Source: CBDHFF01 sp965262395
GTDB taxonomy: Bacteria; Pseudomonadota; Alphaproteobacteria; Rickettsiales; Anaplasmataceae
Direction: 5' to 3'
NCBI GenBank assembly: GCA_965262395.1
Contig: OZ253531.1
Coordinates: 62,001 to 126,000, forward strand
Length of the DNA: 64,000 nt
Positions 1 to 8,979 of the stretch are shown piece after piece. The notes beneath the pieces were generated by a model. The model saw only the letters and a list, made by a program, of their open reading frames with translations, was not told the origin of the DNA and searched no databases. The stretch's first letter is position 1, and each line of letters starts with the position of its first letter. Position numbers and translations under genes: made by a program.

Positions 1-828
1 AATTGATAATGTTCGTCATATAATCCTGATGCAAAGGAGCCTGCTGGGTCAGATGGATAGCCTAACCCTGAGTAGCTTGCTGGATCAGATGGATAGATTG
101 ATCCTGATGCAGAGTAGCTTGCTGGGTCATATGGATAACCTAACCCTGAGTAGCTTGCTGGATCAGATGGATAGATTGATCCTGATGCAGAGTAGCTTGC
201 TGGGTCATATGGATAGCTTGATCCTGATGCAGAGTAGCCTGCTGGGTCAGGTGGATAGCTTGATCCTGAGTAGTCTGCTGTAGTATGGATAGCTTGATCC
301 TGAGTAGTCTGCTGAGTCAGATGGATAGCTTGATCCTGAGTAGTCTGCTGCACTTGAATTATGTGATGATGAAGATAGTGCTAAATCTGGCATTTTTATT
401 TTGGTTTGAATGGCTCTAATCATTTGCATTCTGCTTGCACAAAAATGTGTATCAAATAGGCCATTGATTTCTATTATACAATATTCTGAAGAATCTTTTG
501 CTATCAGAATTACTTTCAGTGTTATTGTAGGTTCATCACCTTCTCTCTTTATAGATCCTGTTATTGTTAGCTCTGATCTTTGCGTTGCATCATTAGCTGC
601 ATCATTATTGTATATAACATCTATTTGCGATTGCTGCATTAATTCGTCATTCCACATATTAGCTTCTGCATCTATAGCAAGAATAATAGAGCCTTTATCG
701 TCCCTGAATTTTATGGATACCAGAATATCATTCTGAGTGTTGCTTTTTAATTCTTCCTCCTTAGATAGCATCGTAATACACGCCTCTGCTCTGGTTCGTG
801 TTTGCAATATACCTACAATATTTTCCAT
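1..828 (-). pseudogene. Repeat-tailed protein of unknown function, frameshifted, running off the left edge
   Basis: The intact first part (828 down to 247) encodes 193 residues. Residues 1-150 form a domain paralogous to the start of the protein beginning at 60120: both open with M-[ED]-[NK]-IV and share TKAEA/TRAEA-x-ITM, a GSIKR-x-G strand and an [IR]-IN-G-[LV]-FD strand. The tail is made of SSYPSDSADYSG-type repeats. Compared with the neighbouring repeat units, about two bases are missing near 275-290. The frame therefore leaves the repeats and stops at 247. In the shifted frame the repeats (SYPYDPASYSASGS-like units) stay open to base 1 with no stop, so the real gene was longer and continues outside the window. 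Function is not recognised. The repeats could allow slipped-strand switching, or the gene may simply be decaying. Confidence 0.7.
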
Positions 829-957
829 TTTTCTTCATCTAAATTAGATCATCATTGCCTATTATTATAACATTAATTGCTCTATCCTACAACCACACAT
901 GGGGTGAAGGTTCAATCGTTAACTATGACTAGCCCCGTTTGCAACCTGCAATCTTCC
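829..957 (-). repeat. 5' flank shared with the paralogue at 60 kb
   Basis: The bases upstream of the gene starting at 828 align almost continuously with those upstream of the paralogue starting at 60120: an AAATTAGATCAT stretch, an AT-rich ATTAATTGCTCTATC-like stretch, CAACC, then CGTTAACTAT and a CCCGTTTGC...ATCTTCCTTAAAAATA element. Promoter and coding region were therefore duplicated together. The CCCGTTTGC element is single here (about 926-957), but its counterpart at 60.2 kb is amplified to seven tandem copies. Confidence 0.7.
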
Positions 958-1081
958 TTAAAAATAATGATGATAAATTTGAGAATGACACCAAAATGGT
1001 ACGTCTAATAACTGATTTTTGTGGGAGATAGGTTTAGGATCATAACTAATCTATACATGAGTAGTATAGGAGAAAGAAATA

Positions 1082-1157
1082 TGGTGATCCCGGAAGGACT
1101 TGAACCTTCGACCACCAGATTAAAAGTCAGGTGCTCTACCAGCTGAGCTACGGGATC
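1082..1157 (-). tRNA. tRNA-Lys(UUU)
   Basis: Read on the minus strand, this is a full cloverleaf: acceptor GATCCCG pairs with CGGGATC, the D arm carries AGCTCAGCTGGTAGAGC, the anticodon loop is CTTTTAA (anticodon TTT at 1124-1122), the T loop is GGTTCAAGTCC, discriminator A, and CCA is encoded at 1084-1082. It decodes AAA/AAG lysine codons, which are abundant in this AT-rich sequence. It stands alone, with no other tRNA beside it. Confidence 0.97.
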
Positions 1158-1332
1158 ATATATTCATATTTATTATTAATAATAATACTTATCTTGCTAA
1201 TGTCAATAATTAAGTACAAAAACTAATGGATAGATCTACTTTGCAAAGGTTAAGAATTGGTCAAGAGAGATGGTTATTCTAAGATTAGTATTTGTAGGAA
1301 TATATGTTTGTGTGCTAGAGTTCTTTTAGGTT

Positions 1333-2400
1333 GTGATAAATTATAATATTCAAATGATGAATAATGGCAGGATTGCTTTAATAATCTTAGGGCTTGTTTT
1401 ATTGTGGATGTTGACTGGTATGTTTGTCAATAAAGATATAGAGAAATACGATGATGTACAGACATTGCCCACTGTGCAAACAATGAATATTGATCTGATA
1501 AAGAAAGAAATTAATTTTTCAGGACTGGGCATTGTGGAGCCTAGTAAAAGGATTACTATTAACACGGAAGCTGTGGGAGAGGTAAAAGAAATACTAATTA
1601 AATCAGGAAATAATGTGAAGGAGAATGATTTATTTATTCGCATTGATCCAAAAGATAAATTTGAGAAAAAACGTCAAGCTGAAGCGACCTTAACGCAAAA
1701 GCAAATAGAATATGATGTTGAAGTGCGATTAAAAGCGGACAAACATTCTTCTGATAAAAATCTATCTCGTGCCATGGCTGCACTAGAAGAGTCAAGGGCG
1801 AATGTAAAAATGGCAGAGGTTAACCTAGATAGTGCGTTGATTAGGATACCCTTCACTGGTTACCTTAATAGGATATTAGTAGATGAAGGCTCTGTCGTTA
1901 ATCCTTCAATACCTCTGGCAGAGCTTGTATCATTTGATCCTTTTGAGGTTTCTGTTTATGTTTCTGCTGAATATGCAAAAAGAATTAATAATCTCAGTAG
2001 AGCTATAATAGACATGGGTGATAATAAAATGGTCAGTGGCAAGGTACACTTCGTAAGTAGAATAGGCGATAAATTGACAAATAAGTATGAAGTAAGAATT
2101 AGAGTTGAGGATTATGGTGCTGCAGTGTATGCATTCAAAGATGTTGATGTTTCTTTGTCTTTAGGTGAAATGGAAGCATACAGAATTCCTATGTCTTCTT
2201 TATGCTTAGATGATGAAGGAAGGATTGGAGTAAAGTTTGTGGATGAAGACAATATTGTGCAATTCATTGCTGTAGAAATACTGGACTCTGACCCTGATAT
2301 GTATTGGGTCAAAGACAAAGAAGAGATTAATAATGATTTTATAGAATTGATTACAGTAGGTCATAATACAGTAAAGGTTGGTACAAAGGTTGCTTACTAA
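1333..2400 (+). CDS. RND-type efflux periplasmic adaptor (membrane fusion protein, HlyD/AcrA family)
   Basis: Likely the periplasmic adaptor linking an inner-membrane RND pump to a TolC-type channel. Visible order: a signal-anchor helix at about residues 14-32 (IALIILGLVLLWMLTGMF), a first lipoyl/barrel half at 60-108 with the VKEILIKSGNNVKENDLF strand, a short charged coiled-coil hairpin at about 109-165, the second lipoyl half with DSALIRIPFTGYL and VDEGSVV, then a beta-barrel domain. At 355 residues it has a normal family length. The start used is GTG 1333. An ATG pair at 1354 would put the helix nearer the N terminus and is an equal alternative. No pump permease gene lies beside it. The TolC-like gene at 5.3 kb could be its outer-membrane partner, which is inference. 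Confidence 0.85.
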   Translation: MINYNIQMMNNGRIALIILGLVLLWMLTGMFVNKDIEKYDDVQTLPTVQTMNIDLIKKEINFSGLGIVEPSKRITINTEAVGEVKEILIKSGNNVKENDLFIRIDPKDKFEKKRQAEATLTQKQIEYDVEVRLKADKHSSDKNLSRAMAALEESRANVKMAEVNLDSALIRIPFTGYLNRILVDEGSVVNPSIPLAELVSFDPFEVSVYVSAEYAKRINNLSRAIIDMGDNKMVSGKVHFVSRIGDKLTNKYEVRIRVEDYGAAVYAFKDVDVSLSLGEMEAYRIPMSSLCLDDEGRIGVKFVDEDNIVQFIAVEILDSDPDMYWVKDKEEINNDFIELITVGHNTVKVGTKVAY

Positions 2401-2435
2401 TTTGAACTCTATATGAACAATTATTGGAGGTAGTT

Positions 2436-3704
2436 TTGGCTATTGAATTTCTTAGTGAGTATATAAATTATTATCAAGGTGATTTGTATATAGAAGATGT
2501 AAGATTGCAAGATGTTGTGGATAAATATGGCACTCCCTTATATTGTTATTCATCCAACCATTTCCGTGATCAGTTCAATAGAATGAAATCACTTGCGCCT
2601 GAGGGAACTCTAATAGCTTTTGCTTTGAAGGCCAATTCAAATATTTCTATAGTCAAAATCCTGGCTGAACTTGGCGCTGGTGCAGATGTAGTTTCTGAAG
2701 GTGAAATTAGAGTTGCACTGGCTGCTGGAATTGCGGCTAATAAGATCGTATTTTCTGGTGTAGGAAAAACAGCGCAAGAGATCAAATTCGCTCTGGAGAA
2801 AGGAATATATCAATTCAATGTAGAATCTGTACCTGAGTTAGATCTTATTAATAAAATCGCAACTGCAATGGGCAAAATTGCTCCAGTGGTAATTAGAATA
2901 AACCCGGATGTTAAGCCAGATACCCATGCAAAGATTACTACTGGTGGCAAAGAAAATAAATTTGGTATTGGGCTAGAAACCGTGAAAGGTTTGTCGCATA
3001 ATGACTATACAGCACTTAATATTCTTGGTTTATCTGTTCATATAGGGTCACAGCTAAATAAGCTGGAGGACTTTTCTGTGGCATTTGCCAATGTCAAAGA
3101 AATCCTACATGTGCTTGCTGAGGCTGGTTATAATATATCCAGATTGGATCTGGGTGGTGGCATTGGTATTAAATATAAGGTACAAGATCCAGCATTCCCT
3201 ATTGCGGAATACTTTGATCTGGTTAAGGAACTTTTCTCTGAGTATGAACTAATTTTTGAACCAGGACGCTATATTGCGGGTAATGCTGGAATCTTACTTA
3301 CTAGCATTACCTATCTTAAGAATGAAGCAGGACGATTGTTTTATATTATAGATGCCGGTATGAATGATTTGATGCGTCCAGCAATTTATGATGCTTACCA
3401 TGAGATTTCGCCTATAAAACAGGCGAAACCTGGCTCTACAAAGGGGTTATTCGATATTGTGGGTCCAATTTGTGAATCTAGTGATGTCTTTGCGAAAAAG
3501 AAAGAATTTCCTTATTTGTCAGAGGGAACATGTCTTGCAATCTTTTCAGTCGGTGCCTACGGTAGATCTATGTCTAATAATTACAATTCAAAACCCTTCC
3601 CTATGGAAATACTTATTGAAGAAAATAAATATCGTATAGTCGCTGACAGACAAACATATGATTCTATATTAAGGTCTAATGGTGCAAACTATATAGAGGA
3701 TTAA
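2436..3704 (+). CDS. lysA: Diaminopimelate decarboxylase
   Basis: PLP enzyme that decarboxylates meso-diaminopimelate to L-lysine, the last step of lysine synthesis. Fold-type III barrel markers: AFALKAN with the PLP lysine (residue 65 from this start), ADVVSEGE, HIGSQ, LGGGIG, EPGRYI for phosphate binding, then the C-terminal barrel with GPICESSD and GAYGRSMSNNYN, which supply substrate and PLP contacts. I place the start at TTG 2436 because GGAGG (2426-2430) sits five bases before it; an in-frame TTG at 2424 overlaps that site. The protein is then 422 residues, typical for the family. The last 20 codons are the first copy of a 67-bp tandem array that continues past the stop. Confidence 0.95.
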   Translation: MAIEFLSEYINYYQGDLYIEDVRLQDVVDKYGTPLYCYSSNHFRDQFNRMKSLAPEGTLIAFALKANSNISIVKILAELGAGADVVSEGEIRVALAAGIAANKIVFSGVGKTAQEIKFALEKGIYQFNVESVPELDLINKIATAMGKIAPVVIRINPDVKPDTHAKITTGGKENKFGIGLETVKGLSHNDYTALNILGLSVHIGSQLNKLEDFSVAFANVKEILHVLAEAGYNISRLDLGGGIGIKYKVQDPAFPIAEYFDLVKELFSEYELIFEPGRYIAGNAGILLTSITYLKNEAGRLFYIIDAGMNDLMRPAIYDAYHEISPIKQAKPGSTKGLFDIVGPICESSDVFAKKKEFPYLSEGTCLAIFSVGAYGRSMSNNYNSKPFPMEILIEENKYRIVADRQTYDSILRSNGANYIED

Positions 3705-3976
3705 GTCCCCTGACAGACAAACATATGATTCTATATTAAGGTCTAATGGTGCAAACTATATAGAGGATTAAGTCCCCTGACAGACAAACATATGACTCTA
3801 TATTAAGGTCTAATGGTGCAAACTATATAGAGGATTAAGTCCCCTGACAGACAAACATATGACTCTATATTAAGGTCTAATGGTGCAAACTATATAGAGG
3901 ATTAAGTCCACTGACAGACAAACATATGATTCTATATTAAGGTCTAATGGTGGCCAAACTATATAGAGGATTAAGT
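3643..3976 (+). repeat. 67-bp tandem array, 5 copies, seeded by the lysA 3' end
   Basis: Units start at 3643, 3710, 3777, 3844 and 3911, each beginning CTGACAGACAAACATATG and ending AGGATTAAGTCC. The first unit is the last 20 codons plus stop of lysA; the other four are noncoding echoes. Copies differ by only a few bases (a T to C change in copies 3 and 4, a 2-base insertion in copy 5), so the expansion is recent. The period is not a multiple of three. Confidence 0.97.
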
Positions 3977-4225
3977 TCCCTCTTCTGGTATATAGAAAGA
4001 TATGTTCTTCCCAACATGCAATTTCTTACATTTGGACAATAGACTATTTATCTACCATCTAAATTAGTACTGAGAGACTCTATTTTTTTTGCTCATAATC
4101 TGCTATCTTGAAGGAATTTATGAACATCAATGATGTTGAGTAATTTATTAAGACTAGACACTACAGTAATCTAGTGCGCAATACATCATCAAACATCAAA
4201 TAAATATGAAATATAATAAGTCAGT

Positions 4226-4705
4226 CTAACGTTTCGAGAACTGCGTACCCTTTCTTGCCTTATGTCTTCCATATTTTTTACGCTCAACAGCCCTAGGATC
4301 TCTAGTTAGAAGCCCTGCTTTCTTCAGTCTTCCTCTAGATGTTGGTGAATGCTTTTCTATGGCTCTGGCTATAGCTAACACAAGAGCACCAGCTTGGCCA
4401 GATATTCCACCACCATTAACTGTGGCCAGTATGTCAAAACTGTTTTCCAGCTCACAAACCTCTAATGGTTTATACACACTTTTCGAGACACTAGGAATAG
4501 ATATATATTTCTCGAGGCTAAGAAGTCTTCTTTGTTTATTCCGTTTATTGCCTGGGAATCTAATCATGAAGTTCATATCTTTACCCGATTTAGGCCGCAA
4601 CCACACTCGAGCCACTGCCTCTTTTCTTCTTCCTATAGCCGAAAAACCGTGATTAATCTCACTATTGCTACTTTCAGATTTTACTGTCGTTGTACTCTCA
4701 GCCAT
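4226..4705 (-). CDS. rpsI: 30S ribosomal protein S9
   Basis: S9 contacts the head of the 30S subunit, with its C-terminal tail reaching the P-site tRNA. Hallmarks are IGRRKEAVARVWLRP, VNGGGISGQAGA (family GGG-x-xGQA), ARAI, LTRDPRAVERKKYGRHKARK and the end QFSKR (family FSKR). I start at ATG 4705 (MAESTTT) because AGGAG lies eight bases before it. A longer frame from 4741 would overlap rplM and lacks a site. The roughly 40-residue N-terminal extension before the S9 core is common in alphaproteobacteria. It follows rplM by four bases, so the two are co-transcribed. Confidence 0.97.
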   Translation of the reverse strand: MAESTTTVKSESSNSEINHGFSAIGRRKEAVARVWLRPKSGKDMNFMIRFPGNKRNKQRRLLSLEKYISIPSVSKSVYKPLEVCELENSFDILATVNGGGISGQAGALVLAIARAIEKHSPTSRGRLKKAGLLTRDPRAVERKKYGRHKARKGTQFSKR

Positions 4706-4709
4706 TTGA

Positions 4710-5180
4710 TTATCTCCTATTTTTTCTATTCTGTGCGCCAAAGTCTATCACTGTTGGCTGTTGAGCTGCATGTGGATGTTCAGAAGTATTATATAAATAT
4801 AACATTCTTATCATATCTCTACCTAAAGGACCTTTAGGTAACATGCGTTCAATTGCTTTTCTTAGTATTCTTTCGGGAAATCCCCTGGATGCAACTAACT
4901 TGGGAGTTGCCTCTCTTATACCACCTGGATAACCTGTGTGACGGTAATATATTTTGTCATCAGTTTTATTTCCAGTAAACACTACCTTATGCGCATTAGT
5001 AACTATTACATGGTCACCGCATCTCATGTGAGGGGTATAATCAGGTTTATGCTTCCCTCTCAATAACTTAGATATCTCTGCGGCCAGCCTTCCCACAACT
5101 AAATTTTCACCATCTATGGAGAACCAACCATTTTTTATTTCTGATTTTTTCATTGAGTATGTTCTATTTAAAGTCTGCAT
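4710..5180 (-). CDS. rplM: 50S ribosomal protein L13
   Basis: L13 is an early-assembly protein of the 50S subunit. Recognised from the WFSIDGENLVVGRLAAEIS start of the fold, LLRGKHKP, GDHVIVTNAHKVVFTGNK, the Y-x-R-HTGYPGG signature, and the C-terminal GPLGRDMIRMLYLY segment. Start at 5180 (MQTLNRTYS) matches the usual start a few residues before the TYS/W segment; ATG 5249 would add 23 atypical residues. It lies directly upstream of rpsI on the same strand, the classical rplM-rpsI pair. Confidence 0.96.
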   Translation of the reverse strand: MQTLNRTYSMKKSEIKNGWFSIDGENLVVGRLAAEISKLLRGKHKPDYTPHMRCGDHVIVTNAHKVVFTGNKTDDKIYYRHTGYPGGIREATPKLVASRGFPERILRKAIERMLPKGPLGRDMIRMLYLYNTSEHPHAAQQPTVIDFGAQNRKNRR

Positions 5181-5344
5181 ATTAGGAATTTTACCTTCAA
5201 CGTTACGAACCAGAGACGGATTATATATGTGTTTGATATATGATGTCAATATTAAATAATATAATTATCGAAAAATATATTAATAATGTTTATTACAATA
5301 ATCATCATCATTGTAATAGTTAAGAAAGTAATATATCATTACCG

Positions 5345-6844
5345 ATGAATAATAATATTTTATGGCGTCTAGTCATGTTGAAAAAAGCTTTAACCTTATC
5401 TTTATTTTCTTTATTTATTGCCCCTAATGGCAACGCAATGTCTTTTGAAGATGTATTGTGTAACACATTAAAAAACAATTCTAAATATCACGTAGAATTA
5501 GAAAAGTTAAAACAACAAAAATGGTCCAGATTCGCCGCTGGTTCTGCTATATTGCCAACACTTGATGTAAAATATGCGGCAAAAAATATAAGAAGTGGCC
5601 CTACTTCTGGCGCACTAACAACTACTACTTCAAATGCCCTTACCACTCGTTTATCTCAATTAATTTTCGATGGTGGCGGTACTATATTGAAAGTTACCAT
5701 GGAAGATGACAAATCCGTTATTGCTAAGAACATTTTTATTCAGGCTACTCGTGATTTGTTATTAAGTGCCATAGATTCATATTTAAAAGTTATACATATG
5801 CACAAAATTCTTGAGTTACAGGAAAAGAATCACGCTGTTCATATGGAGCATTTAAAAGATACTAGTAGGCGTTTTGAAGCAGGGGAAGCAAGTAGACCTG
5901 ATGTTCTTCAAGCAGAACAAAGATTAGGTACATCATTGTCAACTAAACTTAAAGCTGAAGGAGATTATAATACTGCAATTGCTGTCTATAAAAGGATCAC
6001 TGGCGGAGCTGATCTTCCTTCTGATAATGAAGTTCCTAATCTGCCAATTTCTTTGCCTAGTTCCATGGAGGAGTCTTTGGCTAGAGCCGGGCAGAATAAT
6101 TTAGTACTAAAAACTGCGAACGATAGTGTTAAGATAGCAAAAAAGAGTTATCATATAGCACAATCTTCTTTCATGCCCGTAGTTAAAGCTAATGCCAAGT
6201 TGGAATATTCTGGTAAGGGAACTGATAATAGTTTTGCTTCTAAATCCACTGTTGTAGATCTCGAAATTGGAGTTCCTATTTTTCAAGGTGGGGGTGATTA
6301 TGCAAAAGTACGTACTGCGAAATCAAAATTATATCAAGCAGGTTATGAAAGAGCCGATTCTGTTAGAAAGGTTGAAGAAGACGTCTTGACATCTTACTCT
6401 GGGTATCAAGTCTCTTTGACGAGGATACCTGCTGCAGAGAAGGCAGTGGAGTTTGCTGTTGTGGCATTAGATGCGGTGAAACAAGGTAGAGATATTGGCA
6501 CTAGAACATTCGTTAATCTTCTGGATGCTGAGAAAGATTATGTTGCTGCATCTATTGATCTATTTGAGGCTAAAAAGAATCTTATATTGTCATCTTATAA
6601 GTTAAAATCTTCATTGGGAGAACAATTGTTTGACTTTGAACTAGATTATATTACTGATAAACCTAACTTTGCTCTCATGAAATATTCACCTAATTTGTCT
6701 GAAGACGAAGAAGTGCAAAAAGCTTTCCATGATATTGTAAGACATAATAAATCTACTACTAATAACAGGCTTATTAGAAAGAGATATAAAGGTTTGTCAA
6801 AAAAAACTCTAAAAAGGAAGAACAAGAACAACGGTATAGTATAG
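5345..6844 (+). CDS. tolC: TolC-family outer-membrane efflux channel
   Basis: Outer-membrane trimeric channel subunit for efflux or type I secretion. A signal peptide is visible (MLKKALTLSLFSLFIAPNGNA); ATG 5375 is the more natural start and 5345 adds ten residues. Two OEP repeats follow: the first with RLSQLIFDGGG and long helices containing RFEAGEASRPDVLQAEQRL, the second with IGVPIFQGGGDYAKVRTAKS and GRDIGTRTFVNLLDAEKDYV. The RxDVLQAEQ and RTFVNLLDAE segments are typical of the paired coiled-coil ends. The C terminus is a Lys/Arg-rich tail (KRYKGLSKKTLKRKNK), longer than usual. A hairpin lies 25 bases after the stop. A partner adaptor is encoded at 1.3 kb; no pump gene is seen. Confidence 0.92.
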   Translation: MNNNILWRLVMLKKALTLSLFSLFIAPNGNAMSFEDVLCNTLKNNSKYHVELEKLKQQKWSRFAAGSAILPTLDVKYAAKNIRSGPTSGALTTTTSNALTTRLSQLIFDGGGTILKVTMEDDKSVIAKNIFIQATRDLLLSAIDSYLKVIHMHKILELQEKNHAVHMEHLKDTSRRFEAGEASRPDVLQAEQRLGTSLSTKLKAEGDYNTAIAVYKRITGGADLPSDNEVPNLPISLPSSMEESLARAGQNNLVLKTANDSVKIAKKSYHIAQSSFMPVVKANAKLEYSGKGTDNSFASKSTVVDLEIGVPIFQGGGDYAKVRTAKSKLYQAGYERADSVRKVEEDVLTSYSGYQVSLTRIPAAEKAVEFAVVALDAVKQGRDIGTRTFVNLLDAEKDYVAASIDLFEAKKNLILSSYKLKSSLGEQLFDFELDYITDKPNFALMKYSPNLSEDEEVQKAFHDIVRHNKSTTNNRLIRKRYKGLSKKTLKRKNKNNGIV

Positions 6845-6868
6845 TTTTCTAAAACTTACTGTATCTTG

Positions 6869-6900
6869 GTAGTGCTGATTAATTTGTAACTCAGCACTAC
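6869..6900 (+). terminator. Hairpin after tolC, putative terminator
   Basis: GTAGTGCTGA and TCAGCACTAC form a perfect 10-bp stem with a 12-base loop, starting 25 bases after the tolC stop. The stem has moderate GC. The following bases (ATCTTTCGC) give only a weak U tract, so it may be a terminator or an mRNA-end stabiliser. Confidence 0.55.
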
Positions 6901-7175
6901 ATCTTTCGCTAACAAAGTTGTATGAATTTCATATTTTATATTTCGGGTAGAATGGCCTAAGGTGCCTGCAAAAAAAGGATAAGTAATCCTTGGTGGCGTT
7001 TTAATAACTATCCTGGTCTTGCACTATAAGACTATCCGCTTAAGAAACCTTCACCTTTTATCTTTTATATACTGATTTCTGTTGTTGTCTTTGGTATAGA
7101 ATCTTTATTTATTACGTTGCAAACTCCATAGCCGTATTATATAATGCGAGAATTATACTGTAGTAGAAATAATTC
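6901..7175. other. Noncoding gap before popZ
   Basis: Together with the tolC 3' flank this makes 331 bases without a gene. It contains a small GGATAAGTAATCC hairpin near 6977 and is AT-rich towards 7175, where the popZ promoter is expected. No convincing small RNA, tRNA or coding frame was seen. Confidence 0.5.
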
Positions 7176-7832
7176 ATGACTGTCCAGCAACAACAAAGCA
7201 CGGTAACAGATGTGCTCCAGAACATAAAAAGCTTTATGGTAAACGCTGATTCAGGCAATTTACCAAATGATAATAATGATATGCTAGAGTTAACTGAGAT
7301 TTTTCAAGATGATGGATCGGTTGTTGATATAAGGAGCAACAGCAGAAGGAAGGGTATTCTGGAAGAGATAGATAATGCTATAGGAGAGTTGGGCATGCCA
7401 AAGAATAAGAATAAAGGTCGTGGTGCTGATTCTGTTACTAATAGTAAGGGTCAAGATCCTGCGCCTGAAGAAGCCAAAAGCAAAGGCAAAAATAATACTG
7501 TTGATAAAAATACTTTAGAATTAACTCCTGATATGCAAGAAAAAGCAAATGATACCCCAATTATTATAGAGCCAGTAGGTGATGAAGATAATGGGATCAA
7601 TGATTTATTATCTAAAGATAGTACGCTTGAAATTAAGAGCATGCTTGCAGGTATAAGGAAAACTCGTGGCGATGAATCTGGTAACGCCTCTGCGAGCTCT
7701 TTCACTGATATTGCTATCAGAGAACTTGTTTTATCATCTATGCGTCCTATGTTAAAAAAGTGGCTTGATGATAATCTCCCTGGTCTAGTGAGGTCTATAA
7801 TTGAAGCTGAGATCAAAGGTCTACTTGGATAG
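7176..7832 (+). CDS. popZ: PopZ-like polar organising protein (DUF2497 family)
   Basis: PopZ forms a polymeric microdomain at the cell pole that holds the ParB-parS complex in alphaproteobacteria. The 218 residues show the family layout: a short N-terminal region (VTDVLQNIKSFM, about 10-21, then DNNDMLELTEIF, the LELT box), a long acidic low-complexity middle, and a C-terminal helical oligomerisation module (IAIRELVLSSMRPMLKKW followed by LDDNLPGLVRSIIEAEIKGL, about 176-216), which is the most diagnostic part. No RBS is obvious. It is encoded 4 kb from parB-parA and two parS sites, which fits a role in origin anchoring. Assignment rests on the terminal modules; the middle is unconserved in the family. 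Confidence 0.85.
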   Translation: MTVQQQQSTVTDVLQNIKSFMVNADSGNLPNDNNDMLELTEIFQDDGSVVDIRSNSRRKGILEEIDNAIGELGMPKNKNKGRGADSVTNSKGQDPAPEEAKSKGKNNTVDKNTLELTPDMQEKANDTPIIIEPVGDEDNGINDLLSKDSTLEIKSMLAGIRKTRGDESGNASASSFTDIAIRELVLSSMRPMLKKWLDDNLPGLVRSIIEAEIKGLLG

Positions 7833-8004
7833 AGAAAGAGCTGTATGCTTTTTTATTTTCACTGGTTATGTTATCGCATTAATGTGTGCCATATGTTGTT
7901 TATGCAAAGAGAATAGCAATTCAAAAAAATCTGATGCTTATTTAATCTATAAGCCATCAACATTTTCCTTTTTAAGATAATCTTCTGAGATTATTCTACA
8001 TTAA

Positions 8005-8979
8005 TTAGTATCTAATTAGATTGTATCCCCAGGTCATACCCCCGCCTATAGACATTGTTAACAACAAATCACCACGTTTAATTACTCCATCCTGTATCTT
8101 TTTCCCTAATGCTAGAGGTATAGATGCTGCGGATGTATTGGCATGGTCAGCAACTGTTGAAATCATCTTGTCTTTCGGAATAGATATTCTCTCGGCAATT
8201 GCATCAATTATCCGTACATTAGCTTGATGAGGAATTACAAAATCTATATCATCAATAGATAGGTTGTTTTTGTTCAAAGCGTAATTTGCCATATCAACTA
8301 ATTTACTGACAGCATGCCTGAATACTTCTTTGCCATTCATGGTAATTACCTCGGTGTTTTCTGCATCAGAAAATACCTTCGATGTCTTTAATATATTACC
8401 AAGAGAACCATCAGAGAATAATTTTGAGTCAATAATACCTTGATCACTTTTTGATGTTGTGCCCATTATTACAGCACCTGCTCCATCTCCGAATAATACA
8501 CAAGTATTACGATCCTTCCAATTTATTATTTTGGATATTGCATCAGCGCCTACTACAAGAATATTTTCTGCTTGACCAGATTGTATTAAGCTGTTAGCCA
8601 CTGTTGTGGCATATACAAAGCCAGAACATACCGCTTGTACATCAAACGCAAAAGCATTAACGCAGCCTGTTCTATGCTGAAGCATAGTAGCGCAACTGGG
8701 AAATATTAAATCAGGAGTTGTTGTGGCGAATACTATCGCATTTATTTCATTGGCATTTATCTCAGAGTTTTTTAGTGCCATATTCGTGGCTTCTACAGCC
8801 ATGTCCACCGTTGTTTGGTCTTTTTCAGATATATGACGTTTTTTGATTCCAGTCCTTTCTGTAATCCATTTATCATCTGTTTCCAGACCTAATTCATCTT
8901 TGAAATAGTTATTTTCTAAGGTCTTTTCAGGAAGATATGTGCCTACTCCCTGAATATAGCTGCGTTTTAATGTTAACAT
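8005..8979 (-). CDS. fabH: Beta-ketoacyl-ACP synthase III
   Basis: Initiates type II fatty-acid synthesis by condensing acetyl-CoA with malonyl-ACP. The full thiolase-fold triad is visible: Cys118 in DVQAVCSGF, His251 in IPHQANVRI and Asn281 in DHANTSAASIPLAL. GDGAGA and the GGGMTWG C terminus are also family features, and 324 residues is the usual length. The start codon (8979) overlaps the end of plsX by seven bases, so translation is probably coupled. The order rpmF-plsX-fabH on the minus strand is the conserved bacterial lipid cluster. Confidence 0.97.
   Translation of the reverse strand: MLTLKRSYIQGVGTYLPEKTLENNYFKDELGLETDDKWITERTGIKKRHISEKDQTTVDMAVEATNMALKNSEINANEINAIVFATTTPDLIFPSCATMLQHRTGCVNAFAFDVQAVCSGFVYATTVANSLIQSGQAENILVVGADAISKIINWKDRNTCVLFGDGAGAVIMGTTSKSDQGIIDSKLFSDGSLGNILKTSKVFSDAENTEVITMNGKEVFRHAVSKLVDMANYALNKNNLSIDDIDFVIPHQANVRIIDAIAERISIPKDKMISTVADHANTSAASIPLALGKKIQDGVIKRGDLLLTMSIGGGMTWGYNLIRY

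Noticed and set aside
29..283. Plus-strand frame of 84 codons (MQRSLLGQMD...)
   Set aside because: It is the antisense reading of the SYPxDPA protein repeats that are open on the minus strand to the window edge.
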